Part shown: positions 11,678 through 24,570 of the stretch, piece after piece | Layout of the letters: each line of letters opens with the position of its first letter | Numbering within the stretch: the stretch's first letter is position 1 | Source: Dictyophora rubrovolvata | Lineage: Eukaryota > Basidiomycota > Agaricomycetes > Phallales > Phallaceae | Assembly: GCA_029959195.1 (NCBI GenBank) | Contig: CP114123.1 | Coordinates: 62,001 to 126,000, forward strand | Reading direction: 5' to 3' | Length of the DNA: 64,000 nt | Notes under the pieces: generated by a model | Seen by the model: the letters and a program-made list of their open reading frames with translations, nothing else | What the model was told of the DNA's origin: nothing | Database searches by the model: none | Program-made: the position numbers and the translations under genes

Positions 11678-14600
11678 ATGCCATGCGCAAAATTGCATTC
11701 GAGGCTATCTTCGAATGCTCCAGAGCCACCCCATAGTGCCTCTGACGACGTCATGCACAATGAGTCGTGGCTTTTTCGTATTCTCAGTCGAGCCACCGCT
11801 TTTGGGGAAGTTCTTCCGCGACGACCATCTCCCGATGGATACAGTCCAACTATCGAAATCGTAAATATGTTGAGCCGTGATTTGGCCGGCGTCCCCCCTC
11901 CGGAACCCTCCCCTAAGGACGATAAATGGCCGCAAGTACCTCATATTCCCGGAGGTTGTTCGATACAACGGTGGCTAGCGTTTCGCGCGTCCACTGCATC
12001 TAGCGAACAGAATGTCGGAATGACTCTAGCAGGTCCTCTCGAGAAACAGAAAGAGAGACTCCCTCTACCGCCACCACCACCATTGTCTGACTATATTTCG
12101 ACAAGCCTTGACCACCCGTCGACTAGCGCCAGCGCTGCCACAATTGCAATTGCTAAACCATCTGTCATTGAAGGCATTCCGCAGTTGACGTTTCAAGAAA
12201 AACTGTCTTTGATAATTAAGGAGTTTGGTTCTCTCGGAAAAGAGGGCGAAGAAGAGCAGTTGTTGGCGGAATCAGACGCTAGTTTTTTCCAAGATGTCGC
12301 CATCTTAGTTAGTCCTTTCACCTCACAGCCCTCGTTACTCGTTTCTGATTCATACGTATTAGGGCGTCATTCATCTTACAACTCATAGAATTACGTTTCA
12401 CGCATCGTTGCTTAATACTCGTCCCGACCTTGCTTCATCTAAGGAAATCTTACATTCTGGTTATGTAGACATACGTTGTGGGGTACTCAAAAAGCGTCAT
12501 AGGCGAGCAAGCAATGAATATACATATTACTTCATCGCTTAGATTTTTTAGGGTCTGGATGGAATTAACACACGACATGATCACTACTTATCGCAGCAGC
12601 GCCGAAGAGGAACGAGTCCGGCCACTCCGTACATTGTTACGTGCGTCTAATATATACTCAAACATATTAAATTATTGACATTTATGGATTAGTTTCTTCT
12701 GTCAGGAAGATTCATCCGCCCGATCCTTCACATCCTTTACAAGTAAGGATCGATTCCATTTCGCTCTGCGGAAAAAGAATGCGCAAGAACCACTCTCGCT
12801 CTTTTTTTCGCCGCATCAGGCGTCTGTCCCACCAACACACCGGTATACCTGGCACTGAATCCATTCAAGAAACAGAAGTCCCTGAAATTGTAACCCATGT
12901 CATTGAATCTCGAACGGTTGAGGCTGCTGTCAGCTGGCGTACGGAGCTACTGGCCGCGTTGTATTTATTTTCGAAACGAAGGCGTTCATTACTGGGCAAT
13001 ACTGGCCAGCAAGACACCAATGACACATCTGAGGATGAGTTAGAATCTGAACATGGTGTCCGGATCAGCATACCTTTGGAGAGGATTAAAACACACCGGA
13101 TGTATCAATGGTGAGTTTCTCTCATTGGATGTATTTTGATGATCAGATACAAACAGAGTAAGCAGGGATTTTGCGGCCGTACTTCAAGTTGACATTTCAA
13201 TGTTAACTGGAACGATTACCACTCCTGACAATATTCCTTCGGGTTCTCCTTTACTTCCCAAAGTCCAACTACCCGAAAGTGCTCCTATTCCAGCTGAATT
13301 TTATCCAAAATCTGAAGCAAGCACAGATGAAGCGGAAGGACAATATATTCCGGATGATACAAGATTTCAATTTGGTCTAGCGATAGCAGGCGGACCTTGG
13401 CTTCAGTTTGATAAACTTGTGGACGCAGCCAAAAAGACAAGAGCAGCAGTTTCATCCACAACAAATGATTCCCCAGTAACTGTAGATTTCGGCACCTTGA
13501 CTTTTATAGAGGAACAAGTTCCGTTATTTGATTCCAAGAATAGCTCGGACCGCCAGGCTATTGCTATCAACAGTCGTGAACGTGAGGTTCGACGCTTATT
13601 TGGTCTGCCAGATGAGCTTGAAATTTGGAGTAAGCATTGCAAATGCATTCTTGTTGGGCATCGTTATTGAGATTACTCGCAGTTGTCAAATGTTGTCGTT
13701 ATCGACGCACAATGCGAACTACTGGTTTACTAGTTGTCTCGAGTAAATTCATATGTTTTTGGTCACGACTAGTAGGCACCTCGGATATCCGTATGCGTTA
13801 TCATACCGAAGATTTGCGTTTGGCTTTGGAATCTCGCTCTTCAAAGTCTGGTTTTGGTCTCACACTTCGAATGGCCGGTCATACAGATCTTGTTCTTGAC
13901 TTTTCCGAAAGTAATGTACGTGACGAGGTATTACAAAGACTTGAAGCATTCTTGCTTCAGAACTCAACGATTCCACCTCGTCGTATGTCCTCGATACGCA
14001 ATGATTCCACGCGTGACAACCCTTTCTTCACATCTTCACCGGAGGCCTCTGAGCATTCTTCAATTGCCACGAGAAGCTCTTTTCCTAAATCGACGGCACA
14101 AGTTTTATCGCCTATTTCTAGAACTGTCTCTCAGCTTCGATCTCGAACGTTTCCGCCAGCTTTACTACCGCATCTGTTGAAACCCATTAATGTTCCAGCG
14201 AATATACCGTACGGCATTTCGCCGCGACATTTCGTTCTTTTGACTATCGGATCTCGTGGTGATGTACAGCCATACATTGCTCTGGGGAAAGGTCTTCTCT
14301 CATTGGGCCATCGTGTCACGCTGGTTACCCATGAAGAATATAAGCCATGGATCGAAGGATTTGGAATAGGTCACCGTCCTATAGCTGGTGATCCAGGAGC
14401 TTTGATGAAATTAAACGTGGATCACAAAATGTTTTCACCGGGTTTTTTCAGAGAGTCCTTGACAAATGTACGTCTTTTTGTGGAAGTGTCGTACAGCCCA
14501 ATTAAAAGTCGTTAATTATGACTGTTGCTACTCTGTTCCAGTTCCGAGGATGGATAGACGATCGTATGTATCTACTTCTATGAACATCTTAAGCTGGTGG

Positions 14601-16297
14601 TACGTATTGACGTTGTTGTAGTTTTGGTTCTTGCTTGGGAACATTGTAAAGATGCCGATGTACTTATTGAAAGTCCTTCCGCTATGGCAGGTGTGCACAT
14701 CGCCGAGGCCCTTAGTGAGTCTCATAATACTCTCTCGAGATGAATCTCTAACGTAAGCATACTGCTAGAAATTCCATATTTCCGGGCTTTTACCATGCCT
14801 TGGTCCAGAACGACTCAATTCCCGCATCCTTTCATCAGTCCACCTGTGGCAAATAATGCAAAATTTAACATCGCGTCGTGAGTGACTGAATTAAAAACAT
14901 GCTGTTGAAATAATCTAATGAGTTTACACAGGTATAGCTTATTCGACAACGTGTTTTGGTTAGGGACATCAAGCCAGATAAACAAATGGCGGAAGAAACA
15001 ATTGGGGTTATCCGCGACTGATATGGGTCACCTTGCACAGGAAAAGATACCGTTTTTATATAACTTCTCTCCGGTGAGTCTTGTCATAAAATCCACGGTC
15101 TTATCTTTCGAGCTTGTTTAGTCGGTTGTACCGAAACCATCAGAGTGGGGTGATCAAATAACTATAACCGGATAGTACGTCCACACCAGCTCTGTCGGTA
15201 TTTTTCTTATCTGATTGCGCACGTTTACAGTTGGTTTTTAGATAATCCAGACTTGAACTGGACACCATCACAAGCATTGATTAATTTCATCGAGAAGGCG
15301 CATGTGGACAACAAACCTCTCGTTTATATTGGATTCGGAAGTATCACCGTACCTTCGCCCAGCGAGACTACACGGAGTATTGTCAAAGCGGTTTTGAAGA
15401 GTTCGCATTTTATTGCATTGTGTTTGATCTTTGTTTACTAAGCGATTGGTTAGGCGATGTAAGAGCGATCCTGTCTAAAGGCTGGTCGTCGCGGATGCAT
15501 AAGGAAACTGAAGAGGAGGTAGAAATACCGCCGCAAATATTCCTTGTTCGTTTGTCGCCCTTTAATTTTTTTTCCCGTCAACCATCCCTGATTTGGTCAA
15601 GATTGACAAAGCTCCTCACGAGTAAGTTACAACGCGAATATCCTATCAGTGTTTTTAGAGGTGGATTTATATTTCAGTTGGCTTTTCGCCCAGATGGCGG
15701 CCGTCGTGCACCATGGGGGTGCGGGGACTACTGGGGCTAGTTTGAGAGGTTCATCTTCATATTTTCCTTTTTTTTTTGGGTTTACGATAGTTGACTTTTC
15801 TGTTTAGCCGGAGTTCCTACTATAATCAAACCCTGGTTTGGGTATGCCAGTGTGCGAAATTGAGTTTGCCTGTTTAGTAACAAATCCGTTTTTCTTCAGT
15901 GATCAATTCTTTTGGGCATCACGCGTTCAGCGTTTAGGAGTAAGGGTCCTGACAACTAGTGTTCGTCATTTGTCATTTATTTTTTTCAAAGGTGGGAATG
16001 AAGCTATCCAGCGTGAACTCTGGAGAGCTTGCTGAAGCTTTGAAAAAAGCAACTACAGACGCGTAAGATTTTCAGTGCATACTTTTCTGGTATCCAAAGA
16101 CTTTGACCGTACTTTAGGAAAATGCGTGAGAAAGCGATCCTTTTAGGCGAACGCATTAGTGCCGTAGGTGTTCCTCCCCTTCAGGGATCTTTGATTACAT
16201 TTACAAACTTATAATACAGGAGGATGGCGTTACTACTGCCATCAGAAGTATTTATACATATCTCCACCGTGCCGGGAAGGACCGAACAACCCTTTAA
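11678..16297 (+). CDS. ATG26: Sterol 3-beta-glucosyltransferase (GRAM-PH-GRAM-GT28)
   Basis: Twenty exons from 11678-12307 to 16220-16297 give about 1188 residues with every phase agreeing. Order: disordered N-terminus; GRAM domain (about 170-255, [21 protein letters not shown]); PH domain (about 260-440, [29 protein letters not shown]); second GRAM (about 550-640, [11 protein letters not shown]); then the glycosyltransferase from [19 protein letters not shown] to the end. [15 protein letters not shown] (from residue 1087) and [14 protein letters not shown] are the UDP-sugar signature. The enzyme moves glucose from UDP-glucose to ergosterol at membranes; in some yeasts it serves pexophagy. 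The second intron (12503-12551) seems to start with GC. The N-terminus is uncertain. Length fits the family. Confidence 0.9.
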
Positions 16298-16514
16298 GCG
16301 GTTTAGTCTCACTTTTTTCACCATATGTATTTATGTATTCTGTTTTGATAAATTATTCTTGTTTCAATGTTCATATATAAATATACTAAATGCGCACCTA
16401 CTTTTCAATAACGACCTGAGTGACCTATGTATTAATTTCCTGTTTATGTAAGTCCCCGATCGTTTTCATGCGCAAGCGGCAGGGGCCTTTCGGGTGCACC
16501 GCCTCCTAAAGAAG
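16298..16514. other. 3' flank of ATG26-type gene
   Basis: AT-rich presumptive 3' UTR running up to the transposon target duplication. No gene seen. Confidence 0.4.
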
Positions 16515-17272
16515 TACAGCCGAGGGTTCACAGTGCCTTGTGCACACTCGACAATCGGGCGTGTAAGATTTGATGGGACCGGTGCAGGGTTATCCCAAAT
16601 AAGAAGGAGAGTCTGTCATGCAAAGCTGGAGGCTGTATGTGTCTTGAAAGGTTTTCGTGTTGGATTCCTGTACATAAATAGTTTAAGAAGCTTATGATGA
16701 ATTCTGAGAGCCTGGGTTCGGCACAAGCCCCGGAAAGCTCCGCTTTATTCTACAAAGGGGGAGCTCGAGTCGGAGTGTGAAGGGAGTAGAGCCGCCGTCC
16801 CACAAGCGCTCAATATGATGCAAGCGACACCCGATAAAGAACGCAGAACAAGTCCTAGGCATAGAAACAGAAAATTAGAACATACCTAAATATATTGTGC
16901 AATTTCTTTACTTGAAATTTCATTGGAGCTCACTTATAAAATTCTACAATAAACATTCCGTTGCCTGGCTCGGAGTTCGGCGGTAGGCCGAGTGGAGCCG
17001 TGTTTTATTGGCTGCCGGCCGAATGGCTGGATGGTTAACCAGCCATTCGTGGGTAACACTAATGTCAGTCAATGACACTTTCATCCAGCTTTCGTCCAGC
17101 CTCGAATTTATTCCCTAAGTACGTAATAATCGCTACATCGTAATTATCACTACTCTGTATTTATTCTTTGTTTTTGCGTGACAGACTCTCCTTCTTATTT
17201 GGGACGCCCCTGCACCGGTCCCATCAGTCTTTTTACCGAGTGTGCACAAGGCACTAATCCCCCTACAGCCGA
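16515..17272. mobile_element. Non-autonomous TIR DNA transposon (hAT-like MITE), 740 bp, with target duplication
   Basis: The element body spans 16524-17263. Direct copies of tacagccga flank it at 16515-16523 and 17264-17272, a target duplication of 8-9 bp. The ends are imperfect inverted repeats of about 85-105 bp: both carry agtgccttgtgcacactcg near the tip, then gatgggaccggtgcaggg and tcccaaataagaaggagagt further in. The interior has no open frame that looks like a transposase. An 8-bp duplication is the hAT hallmark and 9 bp would suit Mutator-like elements; the tip starts GGG. A perfect 11-bp hairpin (17020-17030 with 17039-17049) lies inside. Well-preserved ends and duplication suggest a fairly recent insertion; that age is inference. 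Confidence 0.85.
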
Positions 17273-17573
17273 CGACATTTGCTCGCAGCTACTGTTCAGC
17301 CAACGTGAATACATGTACATATTGAGTTTACCTTTTTAGCTGACTGAGTCTTCCCAGCCTTTTTTAGGTTTCCATGCCACTTTTTTCTTCCAGTCAGGGC
17401 TTTTACCTCAGACCTTACTTATGCATCGAGAGTTCCGCTAGTCCGAGGATCGAAATCATCACGGTCTTTTTCGGGCAATACCCTGTGTTGCTACCCTATG
17501 TATGAATCAAATAAAAAAAAACAGGATGCTGTCAGTACGTGAGATTGTGTTCAGTAATTTCCTCTGCTCTGAG

Positions 17574-19001
17574 ATGCCAGCGATGACGAAAGCCATGATT
17601 GAAGTATGCATAGTTGGGTTTGGAGGTAATGTTTTAATACATTGAGTTTATTGAAGTCTGTCTGCTGACTTAATTCTTTTAATTCGGAGGCCTGGGTGGT
17701 ATTTATGGATACATTTTGGAACGTAACGGAAGGACTCGTGTTACCGCAGTTTGCAGGGAAGTATGCCACTTTATATATATATATATGTATGTCGTCTTGA
17801 ACATGACATTATTTTCACAGATCTAACTACAAAACAGTCAGAGGCGATTAACTCTTTATAAGTAATCCTGAGCTTTGTTTTACTGTCTTATAGAGAAAGG
17901 AATAAAGATCCAGTCCGAAAAATATGGTGAAACTCATTGGAAACCTTCTCGAGGTGTGACGGTTTTAATAACGGAATGTTCACATACTCAGCTTATCATT
18001 GTAGTTGTATCATCGACAGGTGAAGCTGCGGATCAAGAGTACGACTACGTCGTTTGTGCAACCAAGTTAGAACTTCATTCTCTTGTCCGACCCATATATA
18101 CCTTCTACAATCGCACCTAGGTTTATTCCTGATTTAATATCTACGGCGGAAGTGTTAGGTCCACTATTGGGGCGCACGAATACTTTTGTATTGATTCAGA
18201 ATGGTATTGGCATTGAGTCGGGGTTAAGGGAGGCAGTTGGCACAGAAGCTATGATTATCTCAGGCTGTGCGTGGATAAATACTACCACTTGTGATGATGG
18301 TGCCGTGCTCAAGCACGGTGGATCGGTCAGTAAGAATTATCAGTTGATGGTTCCTTGTTCACTGACTGCTTTATCAGGATCGACTTTTTATTGGCATTCA
18401 TCATGGCGAAAAAGACGAACTTATTTCCTTAAATGCCCAGAAAAAACTCCGCGTTCTTGGTGAATTATTAGAAGCCGGCGGAGGTGAGGTTGTCATCGCG
18501 CCAGATATCCAGCGGTCTCGATGGGAGAAAAATCTGTGGTAGGCAGTCAGTCATTAGCAGAAATCGAATTTATTTTCACAATCGACAGGAACATTGGTTA
18601 TTCAGTCTTTTGCACTCTCACATGGTCGAGTATGAGGGCCGTGTTCTCTGAAAAATGTATGGAGTATTCAGCTCCCTCTATAGTAGGAGCTATGGTTGAA
18701 GTAAGTGAAATCACGTTTATAGTAGAGTTTTCATGTTCATGTCACTCATAAACGTCAGGCTGTCAAAGTAGCCCAGGCAACGGGGATTATGCTTCCGGAG
18801 GGATTAGCCAATTATGCTCATGACCAGACACGGATTGAATATTCTGAAACTCACGGTAAAGTCTCTGATTTCAAACCGAGTATGCTCGTAGACCTGGAAG
18901 CTGGGAGACCAATGGAAGTTGAGGGAATAATAGGGAATGTAGTAAAAAAAGCCAGAGAACTTAACATAAATGTCCCTCGGTACGAGTTTGTTCTTCCCTG
19001 A
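17574..19001 (+). pseudogene. 2-dehydropantoate 2-reductase-like gene, frame-damaged
   Basis: Family marks are strong: a Rossmann start (VCIVGFGGLGGIYGYILERN), EKGIKIQSEKYG, EYDYVVCATK, FVLIQNGIGIE, RLFIGIHHGEKDEL, SRWEKNLWN and the C-terminal MLVDLEAGRPMEVEGI, as in ketopantoate reductases, which use NADPH to make pantoate for coenzyme A. Two places do not splice in frame. At 17761 the only good donor leaves the exon one phase away from the SNYK exon at 17820. At about 18067-18071, just after CATK, the frame must shift by one base to continue as LSDPYIPSTIAPRFIPDL, and no intron can explain it. The rest is clean. Either a young pseudogene or a sequence error; the later exons still look constrained. 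Confidence 0.7.
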
Positions 19002-19740
19002 TAAGCGAGCGAAATGGCTTTGAATTTGAATTTGTTTCTTTAGTTTGGAGAGTTCTTACTCTATGTTGCTTATACTGCAAGAAAAACTATCAAAGAATAA
19101 GCGAACACCATAGAAAACTAAAATACATCTGAATTGCAACAGATTATAACAGCAAGAAAAGTCGGATCTCTGATCAGTACCTCAACGGAAAGACAGTCTC
19201 CTGGACTATAAATATATAGATAGCGGGTTTTGATAAGGCCAGGAACATATAGGACATTGCCCTTCCAAGCCTACATATGGTCGCCGATCAATCCTATATA
19301 CAATATCATAAGGGTGCAGGTTCCAGAGTGACTTGTAAACTTGTGCTGAATTGTGCTGAATTAAACAATACGTAATAAAAATGCGAAGGAGAATTTAAAA
19401 GTTATATCTGTCAATTCCTCAACGACATTGACGGCCTTCACGAGCTCCGAACATCGGTGAGCCCTTCAGTTCGGGTTACAGACGCCGCCGTAAGGAACCC
19501 GGATTGTTTATTCTCGTGGTCGTATTCTGCGAGTCTCTCGATTTGCTTGGTTTACTCTTCTCACCCTGTTATCTTGCGGGTATATTTAAGAAACAAAGTA
19601 CAGACTCACGCCGCGCTGATTATGGTCACTTTCTTTTCTCCTCTTCTTTAACATCATTGTTGGAATCCCAGGCTTGACGCACAGAAAGGGTGAGCGGTAG
19701 CTTAGGTAAGACATATGGAGTAACTCATATTCTAACAATC
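19002..19740. other. Intergenic
   Basis: Spacer between the reductase-like gene and the first DUF3602 gene. The frame of the latter is open from about 19690, upstream of its first ATG. Otherwise nothing specific was seen. Confidence 0.4.
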
Positions 19741-22172
19741 ATGTCCCCAAACCTTGATACTTTAGACCATTCTTTTGCTCCACGTATGTCGCCGGACGAA
19801 TCGTCTTACGATGATTTAGCCATATACGGCAAAATGATGTTTCGCCCAGAGACTCCATTGGGGATGATCTTTGGTTCTGAAGGCTCACTCCCTGTCAATT
19901 CAGACACGGGGACGTTCACCGATGCACCAACTGAGACTGATTTCACCAGTATCGTCGACGGCATCACCAAATCTATTGATATTCATTTTAGTGTTAACGA
20001 CGCCCACTCCGTGACGTTTCAGTCCGTCTCGTCTAGCTCATCAAGGGGTAAAAAAGAACGGAGGGTTGTGAGTAGCTTACGTAATATTTTCATATTTTCG
20101 CCTTCACTCGTTTCTTGATTCTCTTCCCACTGAATACAATGATGATGATAGAGGGCTGTTGGACGCGGTGGTGCAGGGAATATCCTAAACACCGACACGC
20201 TCGAAGTGGACTACGTCGATGAAGCGGACATTCTTCGGAGACGCCGTTTACTGGCTCAGATCAATCCCCGAGCCAAGGTACAAAGCAATTTTGCAACCGC
20301 CAACCCTGTTCGCAATTTTCTCATCGCGTGACTGCTAATTTACACCCTTAGGTTGCTAACACTGGAAGAGGCGGCACGGGCAACATTTTAGCAGCTTCTG
20401 ACTCCACGCCTTACGATCCTTCGAATGATCCAGACGACGAGTACGAGAAAATTGTTCACCTCCAAGCTCAACAAAAGAGAATGCAACAGACTGTAGGGAA
20501 TATATGATCGGGGCCATTCGTGATCGCTACTCATAAACTGCTTGTTACACAGGTCTCGACTGGCCGGGGCGGGTCAGGAAACGTGCGTGCAACGAATGAT
20601 ACTGTGAGGCCTCGCAGCCACTCTCTCAGTATTTTCAGCAAGAAAAAGAAGAAAAAGAAGGACCCAGCACTGGCTCGTCCTTCAACAGCTTCTACTATAG
20701 CCAACAACACAAGTATAGAACAGCACGAACTTCGGGAATACACATTATCCTCTCAGAACTCCACCTCCCACACTGCTTTCGGAAATTCTACCGCCACTGC
20801 ACCAATCACTAACCCACACAGGCCCGGCCCATCGGTGGAATCGAATCGAACTGATAGAAGCAGTACCCCGAAGCAATCCCAACTCTTGGCTGTATCATCC
20901 GCCCCTCTTCCTCAGCCTGTTTGGCGGGTTCATTACCCAAAACCGCCACCAGATAATTCACAAGAGAAGGAGAAAAAGGAAGGTGCAGTAAAATGGTGGA
21001 AGAAGTCGTCAAAAAAACACGGCGAGGAAGACCCCCTTCACGCTCATGCTCCCAACCACCACGAGTGGCCGGAAGGAAACCAGCGAGTTCATCCGTTACA
21101 AGCCTCAAATATCATTTCTCCTGAAGAAGAGTTCCGTCCTTCGTTTAAACCAATGCCAACCGAAGTAATCCCCAGAATAGCAATGCGTAACCCACACATT
21201 CCTTCTCATGTTGATCATTATGATGCTAACACTGAGCGCTCGTTGTCTCCTGGCGAGACTCAGATACTGAATGAAGTTCGTATGTTGGCGGAATCAAAAG
21301 TACACAAAAACGGTCATTTTAACATGCAAGATCTGGAAGAAATTCTAGAGCAGACGCGTCATTTGCATAACCTAGACACAGATAATAAGCGTCTACCACT
21401 TCCTCACCCTTCTCATTCCCACTCCTATATTCAACCATCTTCGCAACCTCTCTCCGATCCTCATCCTCATCCTCATCCTCATCCCCCTCCCCATCCCCGT
21501 CATCATCATCACTCGCTTTATCCTTCCCATCAGTCTCAATTGCCTCGGGAATGGCACCCTCCTCCCCAAATATCTCCAAGCCATGATCGGACTCGCGAAC
21601 GTTCCGATCATTATTATCCTCCCCGACGAGAAATGATAGAGGCTGAATATGATAACATTTACCCGCGCCCAATAATTCGACAGCCCCGAGAGCATATGCC
21701 TCATGTCACTTCACCCCAGAATCTTTCATCAGACCACGTCTTGACATTTCCATCCCCACCTTCAGAGCGAGATGTCTACGAATATAGCTCCACGGTTTCC
21801 TCTAATGAATGGGATACTCAGAGTATTTCGGCTAAATCTTTTAGATCATTCAAAGCTTCGAGACGCGAGCGCACCGTGACGAAACCCGATGTCGAATACC
21901 AAGTGCCGCCACAGCCGATACCCGTTGCACGAAACCTCGTGAAGCAGAGAAGCGATTCGGCATTATCTCGTGTTATAGACGATTATTGTGAACAGCCTGA
22001 TTTCGTGTCGGAGATACATAGGCACCAGCTGGCGATGAGCGGACACGAGATAAATAAACAGACCACAAGCCTACCTGAAGATGAAAGTTGGTCCCTGCAG
22101 CCGGTACGGGAAGAGGAGGACGCTATCTATTTCGTCGAAGAAGAACCTTATACATCCTTTATTGATATATAA
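19741..22172 (+). CDS. DUF3602 (PAR32-like) protein, long copy
   Basis: Four exons, 19741-20067, 20152-20277, 20352-20492 and 20553-22172, give 737 residues; all introns are phase 0. The family motif GRGGxGN appears three times: GRGGAGN (20161), GRGGTGN (20364) and GRGGSGN (20562), each only a few codons into its own exon. The long last exon has a run of seven lysines, a His/Pro-rich low-complexity stretch (about 21400-21540), a predicted helix (about residues 435-460, SPGETQILNEVRMLAESKV) and an acidic C-terminus. In yeast the related Par32 is a TORC1/Npr1-controlled phosphoprotein acting on ammonium transporters; a like role here is inference. The downstream gene has the same exon plan. Confidence 0.85.
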
Positions 22173-23463
22173 GTGAACCGTTTGCGACATTAAATTGGAA
22201 ACAAATCGGTTGCGCATTGTGGTGTAGATTTTTCTGATTTTTTTTTGTTTTTTTCGCTGTGCCCAAGTTTGTTTGATTGTAGTGTTGTTGATTTTTACAT
22301 ATTTCTCCTTCGGGTTCCGCCATGTTTTGTAGTTTTACCGATACCACCGCATGTCAACATGTTTGCTACGAAGTCTGGTTCCCTGTGCCAATATACAGCT
22401 TCGGAGATTGCCGGTTCGTCACCGCGCGTCACCTATTATAGTTAGTTTTTGATGTGATGTTGCGAGTGCTTATGAAAGAGCTCCCCTACACTTTTTTCCA
22501 CTTGTTTGTGGTATTTTAGTGAAGAAGATGTATTCTTATCTGCTCTTCCGTGATCATCTATCTGTTCGTAGGAGATGTGTCAACGACTGGCACAGGCCCC
22601 GGCAAAGTGGCAGTACTGGCGCTAGGCAATTTGGCAGTTGAGATTGTGCCCGACCGTCGAAAATAAACAAAATTTGACACGAAATGCCAAACAGTGCTAA
22701 AGGATTTCAAACCGTTTGTCCCTGAATGGTTGATATGAATTGGGCAAAAGTTGGGTAGGCGGATTAAACCTCAACACGGGATTGGACGATAAGGAGCTCA
22801 ACCGGTAAGCCCGTTTAATACACATGATATATGTAAGATATATGACTCGCGACACCACTGAAAATGCTTTTTTCACTTTACGTCACCACAGAAGGTTGTA
22901 GTCGGGGATATTAGTATTCCGGGTTTACCGAATAAGAGGCATGTGTACGTCCAACTGGTAAAACATTACAAGGTCCTTTTGAGACGTTTTATATTTATTT
23001 TGCTATGTTTTAGTTTTGCTTATCTCTTGACACTCTGGTCCTTTCTTTTCCGAAGTCCGTATGAGGCGCTGAACATCCATCACTCATGATTAACAGCTCC
23101 AATCAATACCGTCGGTGAATTGGTGTATTTGAAAACCTTATATTTTCGTCTATTCTTATTAAATTAAGTGAGGAGGTATGTGTTTGAGTCAATGTGGCGG
23201 TAAAGTCTAACTTTATGTAGATTTGAAATGACCCATCCAGAGAAAAAAGGATATCATTTTGGGATTGGGACCATGATTCCAAAAACCAAGATGCTGATGC
23301 TGTGCCCTTTTTTTCATACACACAGGATCTTCTTTGGGTGCATACACAGCGATCAATAAGGTGAAATTCCCAGGACCACCGGAGCTTCTTCGAGGTTTAA
23401 TTCTTTTCCATTGTGCCATATATATATACCTTGAATTGGGATGATAAATTGAAATTTTCTCTA
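22173..23463. other. Intergenic between the two DUF3602 genes
   Basis: About 1.3 kb with long T-rich stretches after the first gene. A minus-strand frame near 23213-23419 contains SSGGPGN, which resembles the DUF3602 motif but has no supporting exon structure. Confidence 0.4.
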
Positions 23464-24570
23464 ATGCCCCGTGGTCTAAAATCTACCGGTTCGCCTCATC
23501 CGTCGAAGGAAAACAAAGTCCGAGTCGTACGTATCATTTGGGCAACATTACGATAGCCGCTTAATCATATCCTAGTCTTCCGGCCGGGGAGGATCTGGAA
23601 ATATAGTATCTGCGGATGAAATAGCCGCTGCTGATTTAAACCACGAAGCTGAACTCTTCCGTCGCCGTCGTATGGAGAGAAAACATGAAGAGGTCGTTAA
23701 ATATTCCAAGGTATTGCGACGCACGTTTTTCGCGAGACTCTCTTTTAACTGTTACCATAAATCCTTAGAAACAATATACAGGCCGAGGAGGGACTGGGAA
23801 CATCAAAGCTGCAACGGTGGCGCAGTGGATATCTTTCGACAGGAGCGTTGATCCTGATGATTCTTATGAAGATATTATCGTTGAGCGTAACAAACAAGCT
23901 CCAAAACCGGTATAATCCGTTCCTTTCACCCCAATAGCCCTAAACATTAACAACTGATTAGTTGCGTACGGGACGTGGAGGTTCTGGAAATGGATTATTG
24001 AATCCTGCGGCCAACCAGAGCATGCTAGTATCGGATAGCTCCCGACTGTCATTTTCTAGCAGTAACAGCAGTGCAAGCTCGTCACGTCTCTCCGATGTCA
24101 GCTTCATCAGCTCCTCCTATTTTTCCACACCTGATCGGAGAAATTCCGAACCCTCTGCATTCTCGCGATTCGTGAAATTAAAACAACGTGAAAGAAGTAG
24201 CAGTAATCTATCCGTGCCCGGATCCCAAAGTCCATGGCGGATATCTCGACGGACAGACACACCTACTAGCCCGACGTCCATCAACAATCAAACACCCCAA
24301 ATAGTCGTTAATGACTGCGATTTTCTTGAATGTCTTGACGAGACTAGTGTGGCGATATTAGAAGTAATGGAGAGGTTTGAGGATGACGGCGAAGAGACTG
24401 TACTTGAAACACCGGAATTACAACCAAATTGTAGCGATAATTTGTCCGAAGACACGCTGGACGAGGAAGAGCCTGGCGACGAATTGGATCCTGATAATCA
24501 AGACGCCGAGTGGGAACGCGATGTCCTCGCACAAGCTCAGTACGAAATCTCATTTCCCGGCTTGTGGTGA
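23464..24570 (+). CDS. DUF3602 (PAR32-like) protein, short copy
   Basis: Four exons, 23464-23526, 23576-23710, 23769-23909 and 23962-24570, give 315 residues with all introns in phase 0. GRGGSGN (23582), GRGGTGN (23781) and GRGGSGN (23971) each open an exon, exactly as in the gene 1.3 kb upstream, and linking residues match in type (EAELFRRRRMERK here, EADILRRRRLLAQ there). The last exon is Ser-rich, then acidic near the end (LDEEEPGDELD). A tandem duplicate of the long copy that kept the repeat exons and changed the tail. Probably a soluble signalling phosphoprotein; function not shown. Confidence 0.85.

Noticed and set aside
23213-23419. Minus-strand frame with SSGGPGN, resembling a third DUF3602 gene
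   Set aside because: Only one weak motif match, wrong strand relative to the tandem pair and no companion exons.
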